Assembly (NCBI RefSeq): GCF_963678635.1
Contig: NC_087065.1
Coordinates: 40,799,430-40,863,429, forward strand
DNA length: 64,000 nucleotides
DNA from: Symsagittifera roscoffensis
Lineage: Eukaryota; Xenacoelomorpha; Acoela; Convolutidae
Direction of reading: 5' to 3'
In this document: positions 46,433 to 57,974 of the stretch, piece by piece
Numbering within the stretch: position 1 is the first letter of the stretch
How the letters are laid out: every line of letters begins with the position of its first letter
Position numbers and translations under genes: made by a program
The notes under the pieces: model-generated
Seen by the model: the letters and a program-made list of their open reading frames with translations, nothing else
The model's database searches: none
What the model was told of the DNA's origin: nothing

Positions 46433-47338
46433 CTGTACATGTAATTGTAATTTATATAGAAATATAGAATAGGAACAGAATTCTCACAGAAAAATTAATT
46501 TCTCGTTGTTCCTTTTTTTTAAATAAGACGAATTAACTCTAAGTACATCAGTAACAAAGAGCGGACGGCTAACGAACCTATTAGGGTTGCCAAGTGCTCC
46601 CCTGAAATTGATTTAAAATCAATTAGATACAACAGATAAGAACACTTACATACACAAATAATCAAGCCTAAATACAACACTGAAGAAAAAGATCTTGCAA
46701 ATGTCAAAAAAAAACATAAAAAAGGTATGTGGCACCATATCAACAAGTTGTACAAGTATTGAACAAGGGATGGTTCAATTCAAATGACATTATCATAAAA
46801 AAACGGAGCTACAATTTATAAAAACGACTTCTTTTGCTGGAAAATTTTGAAAAATCGCTTGTCGTAGGCACCTTTACTCGGTTTCATTACTGAACTTGAA
46901 TTTGTTCACATAGCGGTTGCTGCTTTAACTAATTGTGTCTCCTTCTCTAAAGCGACCGTAACATCAAACTCATTGAATGGGGGCTTGAGATTCAGTAGAC
47001 ATCTAACTGAGCCCATGAGTCAGTAACCAGTGAACAAGTCCAAGTAGGGGCCTTCAAACGCCAAAATCGATTTGAAATCAACATCAAAATGGTAACAGTT
47101 TTGGCAGCAGACTTACGCGTCTGAGTTACTCTATTGAAATATCATCTTAGTTAAAATACAAATCAAAAAATTAATTTGATCAGTTCTTCATTGCTCAATA
47201 TGAATAGATCGCGCATTTGGTGAGCAACTTGTAGAAAATTGGCTGAAGAAAAACAATCAAAATGAGTGGGACGAAGTGAATTCTCTCGAAGTGAATTATA
47301 AAGCTTTGTTCCCCGGGAACTAGATGGCACTCTTTGAA
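46433..47338. repeat. Tandem unit I, copy 3 (partial)
   Basis: It matches 38,691-39,600 and 42,411-43,300 and then continues into the LINE body instead of into exon X. It therefore shows what lay next to the LINE tail before the duplication. Confidence 0.8.
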
Positions 47339-48350
47339 TTTTGCTTTTCAGACTAGTTATTTTCATCAAATCTAAAGTTGTCCTTCTAGTATTGTACGCA
47401 GGCGCATCGAATTTGAAAAATTCATTTAAAATTCTTTCTGAATGTAGCCCTGATACTATTCGCAAAACGAATTTAAAAATTCATATACATGCAGCACGTG
47501 AATTGTTAGAATCTTTTCATCAAGTAATACATTTCGTATGCTTTCAAAATTTCTTGAAAGTAAATCAACCGTATTTTTTATCATCAAAAGGAGCAAAAGA
47601 TTTGTTAACTAGTACAACCGTACACTACAATACCGTGCTGCAAACTGGCTCAATGTTATTTTGAGTAGAACAGTTTAAGTAACATAGTGATGACATTTTC
47701 GAGATGCCTCATTGTTTTCTAAGCTTAGTTCGAACGAACTCAATATGTACATTAAAGGATAATTTGGTATCTAAATACATACCAAGAAATTTGCAAGATG
47801 AAGCGCGTTTTAAGGGTATGTTATTGATATGAAATTGACGATTGGAAGCACTACTCGAAGATAAACTAACTTGAACATTTTTATCTATTCGAGGACAATT
47901 TATTGATTATTGACCATTTGCTGACAGAATCAAGGTTTTTATTGAAGTTTTCGACGGAGCATTTAAACTAGTTATGTTGGTGTCGTCTGCAAACAAAAAA
48001 CTTCACTTAAACTGCAGACGTTTGGAAGGTAGTTTATGTTTATCAGAAACAAAAGTGGACCTAAAACAAAACCTTGAGGAACGCCACACTTTATACTCCT
48101 CCAGGGTGAATGTGAGGTACCGATTTCTACAGCTTGTTTGCTATGCTTCAAGTCGCTTATAAACCAGTTCAGACTAATTCCACTTACGCCATACATTTCT
48201 AATTTTGGAAACAAAATTTGGTGATCAAGGGTGTCGAAAGCTTTTTAAAATCGAGAAATACACAGTCGAGAAACTAATTGATTGGGTTCACCAAGATTAA
48301 AAAATTTTTTACTTGAACAATTTTTTTGGGCTTTTTTGTTTTCAGCTGCC
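47163..48350 (-). mobile_element. LINE (CR1/Jockey-like) 3' fragment
   Basis: On the minus strand, 48,350 down to 47,163 shows FKKAFDTLDHQILFPKL (motif A region), GISLNWFISDL, CGVPQGFVLGPLLFL (near 48,060-48,110), then the FADDT catalytic box in a shifted frame near 47,985, and the C-terminal YNTRR...SSRGTKLYNSLREN block at 47,163-47,420. Frameshifts make it inactive, but it is less decayed than the copy at 9.2-9.96 kb. It is inserted, in the opposite direction, between exons X and Y of the membrane-protein gene. Confidence 0.85.
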
Positions 48351-48539
48351 TCTAGTCTGCTCAATCTGATTTAGGACAAGGATATATTTGTAGATGGTTC
48401 TTGATTTTTATGCAACATTTTTGAGTTGTTAAAAAATAGGTACATCAGAATCTCAGAGCTAATTTAACAAAATAGTTGTTCTTTTTTTCCTTTCAATTTC
48501 TCTTATTACGATACTTTCTTTCTCCTGTATATTTTTCAG

Positions 48540-48643
48540 AACTACAATCCTTGAACCAAACTCAAAATTCAAACCCACATTTTCAAAGCTATGTAGTAAA
48601 TGCGACTTTTGACTCTGTTAAAACTTTAGTTACGGAGTCAAGA
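48540..48643 (+). CDS. Exon Y of the membrane-protein gene
   Basis: After the acceptor ctgtatatttttcag the frame reads ELQSLNQTQNSNPHFQSYV then VNATFDSVKTLVTESR, ending at the strong donor AGA|GTGAGT (phase 0). Two N-glycosylation sequons (NQT, NAT) suggest an extracellular stretch if it is coding. Entry phase 1 matches exon X. The exit phase 0 does not join exon Z1 in its long frame. A weak donor seven bases earlier (CGGA|GTCAAG, phase 2) would, so the Y-Z1 link is unsettled. Confidence 0.4.
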
Positions 48644-48782
48644 GTGAGTCAAACTGCTGCAAACTAAACCTGAAAATTAAAAAAAGAAATATATAAGAAA
48701 TCATTGGCTTAGCTCACAGTAAGTAATGAGAGCTAGTTAACTCTTGCTAATGAAAAACCTAAAGTGAAGTATTTGAATTCAG

Positions 48783-49056
48783 GATAATGAAAATACTTGT
48801 TATTATAGACTGGGTTTCATGGATCTTGTCCACTATAACATTGTGGGTGTTTTTCAATCTGAATTATGCCCAATTTTCATTTCATAATTTATTCATTTAT
48901 CGTATACTTTTCGGAATCATGTGTTTCTATTTTGCGACACGAGCAATCGGATTGGTATTGTTAATTTTAATGACAATGACACCAACCATGATGCCCAAAG
49001 AAACCCTCTCTGGAGAACAACAACACCCTCTAATAACAGCCAATGACGATAACATG
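48783..49056 (+). CDS. Exon Z1 of the membrane-protein gene
   Basis: The acceptor gtatttgaattcag is followed by a frame with ATG at 48,787: MKILVIIDWVSWILSTITL, then FIYRILFGIMCFYFATRAIG and LVLLILMTMT. These are two or three membrane-spanning stretches, followed by a polar loop with PKETLSGEQQHPLITANDD. It ends at the donor AACATG|GTAGAT, phase 0. The ATG could be the real start, making this the first coding exon, or an internal Met if exon Y feeds it. The family is not recognised; the hydrophobic layout is that of a small multi-pass protein. Confidence 0.55.
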
Positions 49057-49523
49057 GTAGATTTCAGAACTCGGTGCAAAATGTAATGGGATTCAAGAAT
49101 GGTTGTTCCGTATTAAAAATTACAGGAATTATAATCAGCATTATGTCGTCATTTGCATAGAGAATTTATGAGCTAGTAGCTATGTTTGCAACATTGTAAA
49201 ACCGAATTGGTGTCCGATTAAATTAAACAACGTATACACATATAAAAGATCTAAATCGATTTTGAGCCAAAGTTTTTTTAATGAAGGTTTTGGTATGAAG
49301 ATTTTGAGTTTAATATCTTTTCTATGGGGCAAAAATTCATATAAATCAAAAGTCAAGAGAAAGTCTTTGTGCAACAGTGACCGATATCACCACTCAATCA
49401 TTTCTTGATTTGTTCATACATGCAAACAAAATAATTTACGACAAAAAAATTAACTTAAAAACACAATATTCTCTTTCTGATCTTTGAAACCTGATTTAAT
49501 CACTATTATTTTTCCTAAATTAG
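49057..49523. other. Intron Z1-Z2
   Basis: AT-rich intron with nothing recognised. The open frame near 49,180-49,374 on the other strand is repeated in the second unit only because the whole block is duplicated. Confidence 0.5.
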
Positions 49524-49732
49524 GTGATTTTAGGCATGGATATAATTGCTTCTCGCATGTTCACTCTACATTCGTTATCGGTAGACATAATCAACCGGGA
49601 CCCGGTATATGCAATTCTAATCGTATTTACTTTTAATTTCGCCATCTTCGGGTTAATCGCTCTAGTGTTTCTCGGATTGGCCTCAATTGCTATTTTGGCT
49701 GAAGAGAGAAAACGCGAACAGAAACATTCCAG
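49524..49732 (+). CDS. Exon Z2 of the membrane-protein gene
   Basis: The acceptor tttcctaaattag opens a frame, entry phase 0, that continues Z1: VILGMDIIASRMFTLHSLSV, then a long hydrophobic segment (YAILIVFTFNFAIFGLIALV and FLGLASIAIL) and a basic end AEERKREQKHSR. The donor is TCCAG|GTACTC, phase 2. A second donor further on (ATCGAG|GTAATC) is possible, but its phase puts a stop in exon W. One or two more membrane segments are added, so the product of Z1-Z2-W would have about four, with a cytoplasmic-type tail. Confidence 0.55.
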
Positions 49733-51373
49733 GTACTCGTTTGGGAGCCTAGTCATAAGTTTTGAGGAAAACATAACTATCGAGGTAATCTTTTCAATAT
49801 TGAAGAAAAATTTTTTTTCAAGATAAGGAACAAAATTCAGCAGAAAAAATGCTTTATGGAGAGCTTAAAATCATTTAACAGAAAACATCATTTTTCAAAA
49901 GATTTTTTAAAGTTATTATCAAGTTTTGATTTATACGACGTTGGCGATTCTTACAAACGAGTGCCATTCTACAAGATTACGAAACAGAATTCATGATATC
50001 AAACGCAAAAGAGAACAATGGTTAAACAGATTGCGCTTTCAGGAAGGTGGATGAAAACTAGGGAATCAGAAAACAGTCCAAACATCAGGTGACTTGTAGT
50101 CAAAAAAGAAACTGTTTCGGTAAAATTGCAAACTGAATTCATTCAATAATTGCAAACATTAAATTGACGTCACGAAATGAAAAGGAAAAAGAAAACTGGG
50201 TCGATGAAACATGGCACTTATGTTTTATAAAAGAAACCGAAAACTAAATTGTAGTTAACCTCTTTTCTAATGAAATAAACAATAAGCAAATCGATTAACT
50301 AAAATAATATTCTTGCAGAAGCAATGTAAAATGGAAATAAAAGGAATCTGCTATCTTCTAAGTTATCTAAGCTTTATTAGATTTTAATTAGCTTCCTTGT
50401 TTCTAGAATCATAACAGTATTCAAGTTTCCGTATTCCCAAGTTTTAAGTCAAGTCACTTCTTTCATTCTTAAGTGTTGATCTCTTTTTTGTTGTTTTTGG
50501 TCGTTGTATATATGTTCGCGGGCAACATTTATAAATCTTGATGTTGTTGAGACTGTGCATCAAACAGTGCACTGTACAGGCGACCCTAATTTGCAATCGC
50601 AAATTAAACGCAGAGGCTAAGCCGAGCTTCGCACAAATTGCGATACAATGCAAAACAGCCAATAAATCGAAAAAAGAAATGCCGAAATCTATCAAAACGA
50701 ATAAAAAATAGAAAAACTCACACTAAAACAAAAGAAGGTAAGAATAGAAGCTGACAAAAACTTAGCAAGCTGTAAACAATCCGAAAACACCTGAGACGAA
50801 ACCCTGTAAGCCAAAAAAATTCAGAAAAAAAACTTAAAAACTAATAAATAGCTTTTTTACCCCAATTCCACCAGTACACACAAAAACTCTTTTTGCTTCA
50901 AACGACGTAATATGCGGCCAATAAGTCAATATAAAATTGCCCGAAACTTATCAACCCGAGAAAAAAAACAAAAAAATGAACCTTAAGAAGGACTTAAAAA
51001 CTAATAAGAAGAGGTTAAAGCCCCACCTTATTCAATACGCACACATGCACACACTTTTTTTCGCTCATTGAACTGCAAAATAAGAGGCCAATAAACCGAG
51101 AGAAGTTAAGCTGAAATTTATTGAACCGAGAACAAAAATGAAAAAAAAAACGAAAAACGAAATTTTAAAAAAGAAAAAAATTTAGAAACTGATGAAAAGC
51201 CATCCATTTCATTACACACAAATAACAATTTTTTGCTTGGTAAAGGACGCAATTTGAGGCCAGTAATCCGAAATATTAACAGCCGAAACTTATTTATTCG
51301 AGAAATAAAAAAAAAAAAATGGTAAAACTGCAACCAACCTAAATAAAAAATTTCGAATAAAACAAAATTTCAG
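49733..51373. other. Intron Z2-W
   Basis: AT-rich intron with nothing recognised. The minus-strand frame at 50,444-50,695 (repeated at 56,878-57,129) has no known motif and its conservation is explained by the duplication. Confidence 0.45.
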
Positions 51374-51533
51374 AATGCTAACATGCACATGCTCAAAAAA
51401 ATCCTGTAGCAATTTCCAACAGAGACGACTGCTGCAGTTCAGAGTGCAGCTTGCTGAAAGTGGATATCTTGAAATTGGAGATCATCCTCTGGACAAAAAT
51501 GTTTACGGAAAAAAGTCTAGCAACCGATTGTAA
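51374..51533 (+). CDS. Exon W, last exon of the membrane-protein gene
   Basis: The acceptor aaaacaaaatttcag is followed by a frame reading MLTCTCSKKSCSNFQQRRLL, then QFRVQLAESGYLEIGDHPLD and a stop at 51,531. Entry phase 2 matches the Z2 donor. The Cys-rich start (CTCSKKSC) next to the last membrane span and the basic, polar tail suit a cytoplasmic C-terminus. The copy at 57,809 differs by a single residue (Glu to Asp). The BEL/Pao element begins a few bases after the stop. Confidence 0.5.
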
Positions 51534-51539
51534 TACCCT

Positions 51540-54405
51540 TGCTTACCTCAAAGGTCAAAACGAAAATCGGGAGGGGTTGGGTTGCGGTGTCCTTTAGCTT
51601 AATCCTAAGCTGTCGAGGCCAGTAAGTTAGCTTGTCGAAACGGCTGTCTAAGTTGCAGTCGTCGGCTGCCGAGATGAGGTTCGTAAGCTGTCAATATGAG
51701 GTTTATCTGCTGTCCTGAGGTCACTTTTCACAGTTTGGGATATGTCATGCTAATTGAAGTCTTCTGATTGAATGAGCTGTTTGGTTGTTACAGTTGATCA
51801 TAGCTTTATAAGGGTTGATGGCTGAGAATTGATTCTTGGATGCATGGTGGCGAACAATCTTCCTAGGAATGATAAAGGGTCAAGGTTTCAAGGTCGTTTG
51901 GGCAAGACGAAAAATTTGTGATGGTTCATGCGTTCATAAACTGTTCGATCTCTCACAAGGTGTTGAAAGTATCTTCTGTAAATACTTTTGATCCAATGAT
52001 GGAAAAGAGCGAGTTTTTAATGCTATGGATGAGACGTTCTTAGACGCCACCACAATATGGTGCATAAGGGGTTGATTTTCAAGATATCTGGCGGCATCTT
52101 TAGAGTTCTTTCATGGCGAGCTGTCAAAAGTGGACATCATTTCTTTTTTCGCTGCTGTGAAGTTCGTTGCATTGTCAGATTGCGTCGGAGGGCTGTAAGA
52201 ATGGCGTTAAATGATTAGTCATGACACATTTGTAGATGAACAACGCGAGTCGTCATGCAGCAGTCCATACTGTTTGTTATAGGTGGTTGAGTTGCTTAAT
52301 GCAAAATGTCCCAAAAAGTCAGGACCAGTTTGCTGAAGGAGTAATAGTTTATCTGATGGAAATCGACATGTCGGAAGAAAAGACATTTCAGGTTGGAGTC
52401 TAGAGGCGCACTGGCGTTGACAGTCGCAACAACTGCTGTACATTTTACGTCTGAGATCTGGCTGAGAGAATCCACTAGTCCGCTTGGAGTTTGTTGCATG
52501 TATGCAGGGGTGGGGAATGTTCATTAGAGATGTGAACGTGTTGAATGAGGAATTGCAACCATATTGTCTATCGCTCTCCACGAAGTCTAAAGGGGAGGCC
52601 GTTTCGAATGACGGTTTTGGCCAACACTTTGTAGCTGAAGAACAAAATTTGGTCCACTGAACCACCGGCTGCTTAGGTTGGACTCATCGGTGGGGTTGAC
52701 GTAACATAGGCAGTGTTTTCATTGAGTAGATTGGGTGAGATCAAGTACCTTTGCTGCACGATTTGCAACAAAGATTTGTTGTCTTTTGTCTGATCTACGA
52801 ATCCATTGAAAAATAGTGCTGCTATCGCTCCAAAGATAAGCGTGGTTAGAGAGAAGCGTTTTTCTTGCCTTACCGAAACTAACAAGACGGGCAAAAACCA
52901 TCTGCTTGGAGCTCTTATTTCGTGATGGTGATTCAATAAGGCTAGTCGGCCCTTGTTTGAAGCGAAAAAGAGAGGGCTTTGTATCGAAATCCGTAGTGTA
53001 GAAATGGTACGCTACAGAAGCAAAAGCTGAGTACAAAGCATCGGAGATTTACAGGGAGTTTTTACAGGGAGGTTCTGCGAGATAATGGCGAGGCACGTGG
53101 AGCGGTTGGAGGTTGTCGGCTTCTTGGAGAAAATAAGAGCTCGGGGAGCTCCTCTTCGGTAAATTGATCGTCCCATCATAATCTGTTTCTCCATATGTTT
53201 TTCTGTAGAATTCGTTGACGAATCTCGACTGGGGCAGCGATGCTAACAGGGTCGAATAACGAGGAGAAAGTATGCTGAAGGTTGCGCTGGGTTTGCTTCT
53301 TAGTTTTCAGTACATGAATTTTCTTCGACTGAAAATCTTTGCCATGAGAAAACGTTCCATCCGATTCTTAAAATACGCTTCATCGTAGTAATCCAATTAT
53401 TCAGGTTGAAATATCCTGCTGCGAGGACCTTTCGTAGACAAGTAAAAAAAATGTATTGCTTAATCTACATTCTTGGTTGACTCGTATAATTCGTCCATTT
53501 AAATAGTACTGGCGATGTGTTTCTTGATGTGGGGATATTCGTTTTTGTTGTTGCCACCAGAAAATTGAAGAGCAAAGTTCGCCGAGTCGGCGAACAGCTA
53601 GTGCCAAAAACAAAACGAGCAACTCGTAAAAATCTGGCTGAATGATTCCCCAGAATTATTCTGATAAATTTCCAGTATTCGGGTCGGAGGGACACTTGCA
53701 TGTTCAGGCTCTCAATGCCTGCATTGATGGAAAAACTCCGTTCTCGAAAGCGGCAAATAACTCGGTCAAGTTAACGCGAAGACGGCGAGAAAGGCGGTCA
53801 AGTTAAAATTCATGTCATTGAGGCAATCTCCTTTGCACTTTGATTACACGTTTGAAATTCTGTGGAGTTTTTCAGGCTTATTTGGGTTGGTCACCCTATG
53901 TTCTGGTAGTATCCATCCTGTTCAAGGAATTTTTCACTTGAAAATTTGCGAATGAAATTTTTCGTCAAATCGTTTGTGATTAAGTCCTGGTACATTGCAA
54001 GCTTGTCGGGGTCGTTGAGAAGGTGGGTTTTCATATTCATGATATGTTGAGCGGCCGTAAAGTAGTCGTTTAGCAGAGCAAAGTAGTTGTTGAGAAGACA
54101 GGCGTTCGGTTTCCACTAGAGAACTACTTGGTACCGTCCTTCTGGGTAGTTGATGGTCTGCTGAAGGGTTTCCAAGGCGTATTTTTCGGAGAGTTCTGCG
54201 TCTTTGTTGATGTGAGAGGAGTAGGCTCGGAAAACTGAATTCCCAAAATATGTCGGCTGTTGGATGTGTGTAAATTGCGCGTGGTGCGTTTATGGTTATT
54301 TAACTGTTGTTTAAAATGTAACGAAGTCTTAGTTGTTGTCAGAATCTGGAAAAATTACGTCTTTTAGATGATGGTTACTGCTGAAGATACTGTTGAGTTA
54401 GTCGG
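51540..54405 (-). mobile_element. BEL/Pao retrotransposon pol relic, copy in unit II-1
   Basis: On the minus strand, from right to left, come a reverse-transcriptase part (RVARFVFGTSCSPT, the FGxxxSP box, near 53,590), an RNase H part (LWSDSSTIFQWIRRSDKRQ near 52,790-52,850), and an integrase part (TGPDFLGHFA near 52,310 and SDNATNFTAAKKE near 52,150-52,185, a catalytic-core motif). Frameshifts separate them. Compared with the copy in unit II-2 it lacks about 710 bp of the 3' part (between catag at 51,801 and ctttataag). LTRs were not identified. Confidence 0.8.
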
Positions 54406-54413
54406 GCTGAACA

Positions 54414-54856
54414 CAGGGGTTTGTAATATTGTATTGCAATACCCTTGCTCAGAGACAATAAATAATTGCTGTAAGACGTAAATTAACAATCAATTATTGC
54501 AATTATTGCTAACTATTGCTATAAATCTAACAATTATTGTATTTTTCTTTGACAAATCTTCGAAACAGTCTCAACAGTCCAAAAATTCTCGTTTATCATC
54601 AAGAAAAGCTGCATTTCGAGGTGTCTCGGCAAAAGTCTCTTCCTGTATTGTAAAAACACGCGCTTAGTCTGACTGAAAAGTCTCTCGGCAATATTTGAAG
54701 TGACAGGAAGCCAATCCAAACATTGAATCACAGAATCGTCAGAGGATCGTAGTTTTTTTGCAAGGATTTTTTCAGCATAGTCCTGGGAAGACGTAGACGA
54801 TTCAACTGTTGTAATTTCGACATCCAAAAATGCACTCTGTAAATTTTCTTTTTCTA
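54414..54856 (-). mobile_element. Truncated hAT transposon end in unit II-1
   Basis: It starts with the terminal inverted repeat caggggtttgtaatattg, preceded by gctgaaca (54,406-54,413), the same 8 bp that flank the complete copy. The minus-strand frame holds the transposase C-terminus (SNIAERLFSQTKRVF and RKRLLPRHLEMQLFLMIN). At about 54,856 it is cut by the junction to the second copy of unit II. Confidence 0.85.
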
Positions 54857-54978
54857 AATTTTGAGTTGTTAAAAATAGGTACATCAGAATCTCAGAGCTA
54901 ATTAAACAAAATAGTTCCTCTTTTTTTCCTTTCAATTTCTCTTATTACGATACTTTCTTTCTCCTGTATATTTTTTAG

Positions 54979-57968
54979 AACTGCAATCCTTAAACCAAAT
55001 TCAAAATTCAAACCCACAATTTCAAAGCTATGTAGTAAATGCGACTTTTGACTCTGTTAAAACTTTAGTTACGGAGTCAAGAGTGAGTCAAACTGCTGCA
55101 AACTAAACCTGAAAATAAAAAAAAGAAATATATAAGAAACCATTGGCTTAGCTCACAGTAAGTAATGAGAGCTAGTTAACTCTTGCTAATGAAAAACCTA
55201 AAGCGAAGTATTTGAATTCAGGATAATGAAAATACTTGTTATTTAAGACTGGGTTTCATGGATCTTGTCCACTATAACATTGTAGGTGTATTTCAATCTG
55301 AATTATGCCCAATTTTCATTTCATAATTTATTCATTTATCGTATACTTTTCGGAATCATGTGTTTCTATTTTGCGACACGAGCAATCGGATTGGTATTGT
55401 TAATATTATTGACAATGACAACAATCATGATGCCCAAAGAAACCCTCTCTGGAGAACAACAATACCCTCTAATAACAGCCAATGACGATAACATGGTAGA
55501 TTTCAGAACTCGGTGCAAAATGTAATGGGATTCAAGAATGGTTGTTCCGTATTAAAAATTACGGGAATTATAATCAACATTATGTCGTCATTTGCATAGA
55601 GAATTTATGAGCTAGTAGCTATGTTTGCAACATTGTAAAACCGAATTGGTGTCCGATTAAATTAAACAACGTATACACATATAAAAGATCTAAATCGATT
55701 TTGAGCCAAAGTTTTTTTAATGAAGGTTTTGGTATGAAGATTTTGAGTTTAATATCTTTTCTATGGGGCAAAAATTCATATAAATCAAAAGTCAAGAGAA
55801 AGTCTTTGTGCAACAGTGACCGATATCACCACTCAATCATTTCTTGATTTGTTCATACATGCAAACGAAATAATTTACGACAAAAAATTAACTTAAAAAC
55901 ACAATATTCTCTTTCTGATCTTTGAAACCTGATTTAATCACTATTATTTTTCCTAAATTAGGTGATTTTAGGCATGGATATAATTGCTTCTCGCATGTTC
56001 ACTCTACATTCGTTATCGGTAGACAATCAACCGGGACCCGGTATATGCAATTCTAGTCGTATTTACTTTTAATTTCGCCATCGTCGGGTTAATCGCTCTA
56101 GTGTTTCTCGGATTGGCCTCAATTGCTATTTTGGCCGAAGAGAGAACGCAAACAGAATTATTCCAGGTACTCGTTTGGGAGCCTAGTCATAAGTTTTGAG
56201 GAAAACATAACTATCGAGGTAATCTTTTCAATATTGGAGAAAAATTTTTTTTCAAGATAAGGAACAAAATTCAGCAGAAAAAATGCTTTATGGAGAGCTT
56301 AAAATCATTTAACAGAAAACATCATTTTTCAAAAGATTTCTTAAAGTTATTATCAAGTTTTGATTTACACGACGTTGGCGATTCTTACAAACGAGTACCA
56401 TTCTACAAGATTACGAAACAGAATTCATGATATCAAACGCAAAAGAGAACAATGGTTAAACAGATTGCGCTTTCAGGAAGGTGGATGAAAACTAGGGAAT
56501 CAGAAAACAGTCCAAACATCAGGTAACTTGTAGTCAAAAAAGAAACTGTTTCGGTAAAATTGCAAACTGAATTCATTCAATAATTGCAAACATTAAATTG
56601 ACGTCACGAAATGAAAATGAAAAAGAAAACTGGGTCGATGAAACATGGCACTTATGTTTTATAAAAGAAACCGAAAACTAAATTGTAGTTAACCTCTTTT
56701 CTAATGAAATAAACAATAAGCAAATCGATTAACTAAAATAATATTCTTGCAGAAGCAATGTAAAATGGAAATAAAAGGAATCTGCTATCTTCTAAGTTAT
56801 CTAAGCTTTATTAGATTTTAATTAGCTTCCTTGTTTCTAGAATCATAACAGTATTCAAGTTTCCGTATTCCCAAGTTTTAAGTCAAGTCACTTCTTTCAT
56901 TCTTAAGTGTTGATCTCTTTTTTGTTGTTTTTGGTCGTTGTATATATGTTCGCGGGCAACATATATAAATCTTGATGTTGTTGAGACTGTGCATCAAACA
57001 GTGCACTGTACAGGCGACCCTAATTTGCAATCGCAAACTAAACGCAGAGGCTAAGCCGAGCTTCGCACAAATTGCGATACAATGCAAAACAGCCAATAAA
57101 TCGAAAAAAGAAATGCCGAAATCTATCAAAACGAATAAAAAATAGAAAAACTCACACTAAAACAAAAGAAGGTAAGAATAGAAGCCGACAAAAACTTAGC
57201 AAGCTGTAAACAATCCGAAAACACCTGAGACGAAACCCTGTAAGCCAAAAAACTTCAGAAAAAAACTTAAAAACTAATAAATAGCTTTTTTACCCCAGTT
57301 CCACCAGTACACACAAAAACTCTTTTTGCTTCAAACGACGTATTATGCGGCCAATAAGTCAATATAAAATTGCCCGAAACTTATCAACCCGAGAAAAAAA
57401 ACAAAAAAATGAACCTTAAGAAGGACTTAAAAACTAATAAGAAGAGGTTAAAGCCCCACCTTATTCAATACGCACACATGCACACACTTTTTTTCGCTCA
57501 TTGAACTGCAAAATAAGAGGCCAATAAACCGAGAGAAGTTAAGCTGAAATTTATTGAACCGAGAACAAAAATAAAAAAAAAAACGAAAAACTAAATTTTA
57601 AAAAAGAAAAAAATTTAGAAACTGATGAAAAGCCATCCATTTCATTACACACAAATAACAATTTTTTGCTTGGTAAAGGACGCAATTTGAGGCCAGTAAT
57701 CCGAAATATTAACAGCCGAAACTTATTTATTCGAGAAATAAAAAAAAAACAAAATGGTAAAACTGCAACCAACCTAAATAACAAATTTCGAATAAAACAA
57801 AATTTCAGAATGCTAACATGCACATGCTCAAAAAAATCCTGTAGCAATTTCCAACAGAGACGACTGCTGCAGTTCAGAGTGCAGCTTGCTGAAAGTGGAT
57901 ATCTTGACATTGGAGATCATCCTCTGGACAAAAATGTTTACGGAAAAAAGTCTAGCAACCGATTGTAA
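54979..57968 (+). pseudogene. Second copy of exons Y-Z1-Z2-W, pseudogenised
   Basis: Exon Y2 (54,979-55,082) and exon W2 (57,809-57,968) are open, W2 with one conservative change. Z1 (55,222-55,495) has two in-frame stops: after six codons (ATT TAA) and at TTG TAG in place of TTG TGG. Z2 (55,962-56,166) has a 2-bp deletion after GTA GAC and further loss near the RKR run, 4 bp net, so its frame is broken. Splice signals are all retained. As it stands this copy cannot make the Z1-Z2 protein, although Y2 or W2 could still be used as alternative exons of the first copy. Confidence 0.65.
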
Positions 57969-57974
57969 TACCCT

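Larger units (their letters stand above)
48415..54856. repeat. Tandem unit II, copy 1 (about 6.4 kb)
   Basis: This direct repeat of 54,857 to about 62,035 begins near ttgagttgttaaaaaatagg and ends inside a hAT transposase remnant. Similarity is about 97-98% by eye. It contains exons Y, Z1, Z2 and W, most of a BEL/Pao pol region and the first 440 bp of the hAT element. Confidence 0.9.

Noticed and set aside
50444-57129. Minus-strand frames repeated at 50,444-50,695 and 56,878-57,129 as a conserved gene
   Set aside because: Their conservation is explained by the tandem duplication as a whole; composition and codon use are intron-like and no motif is present.
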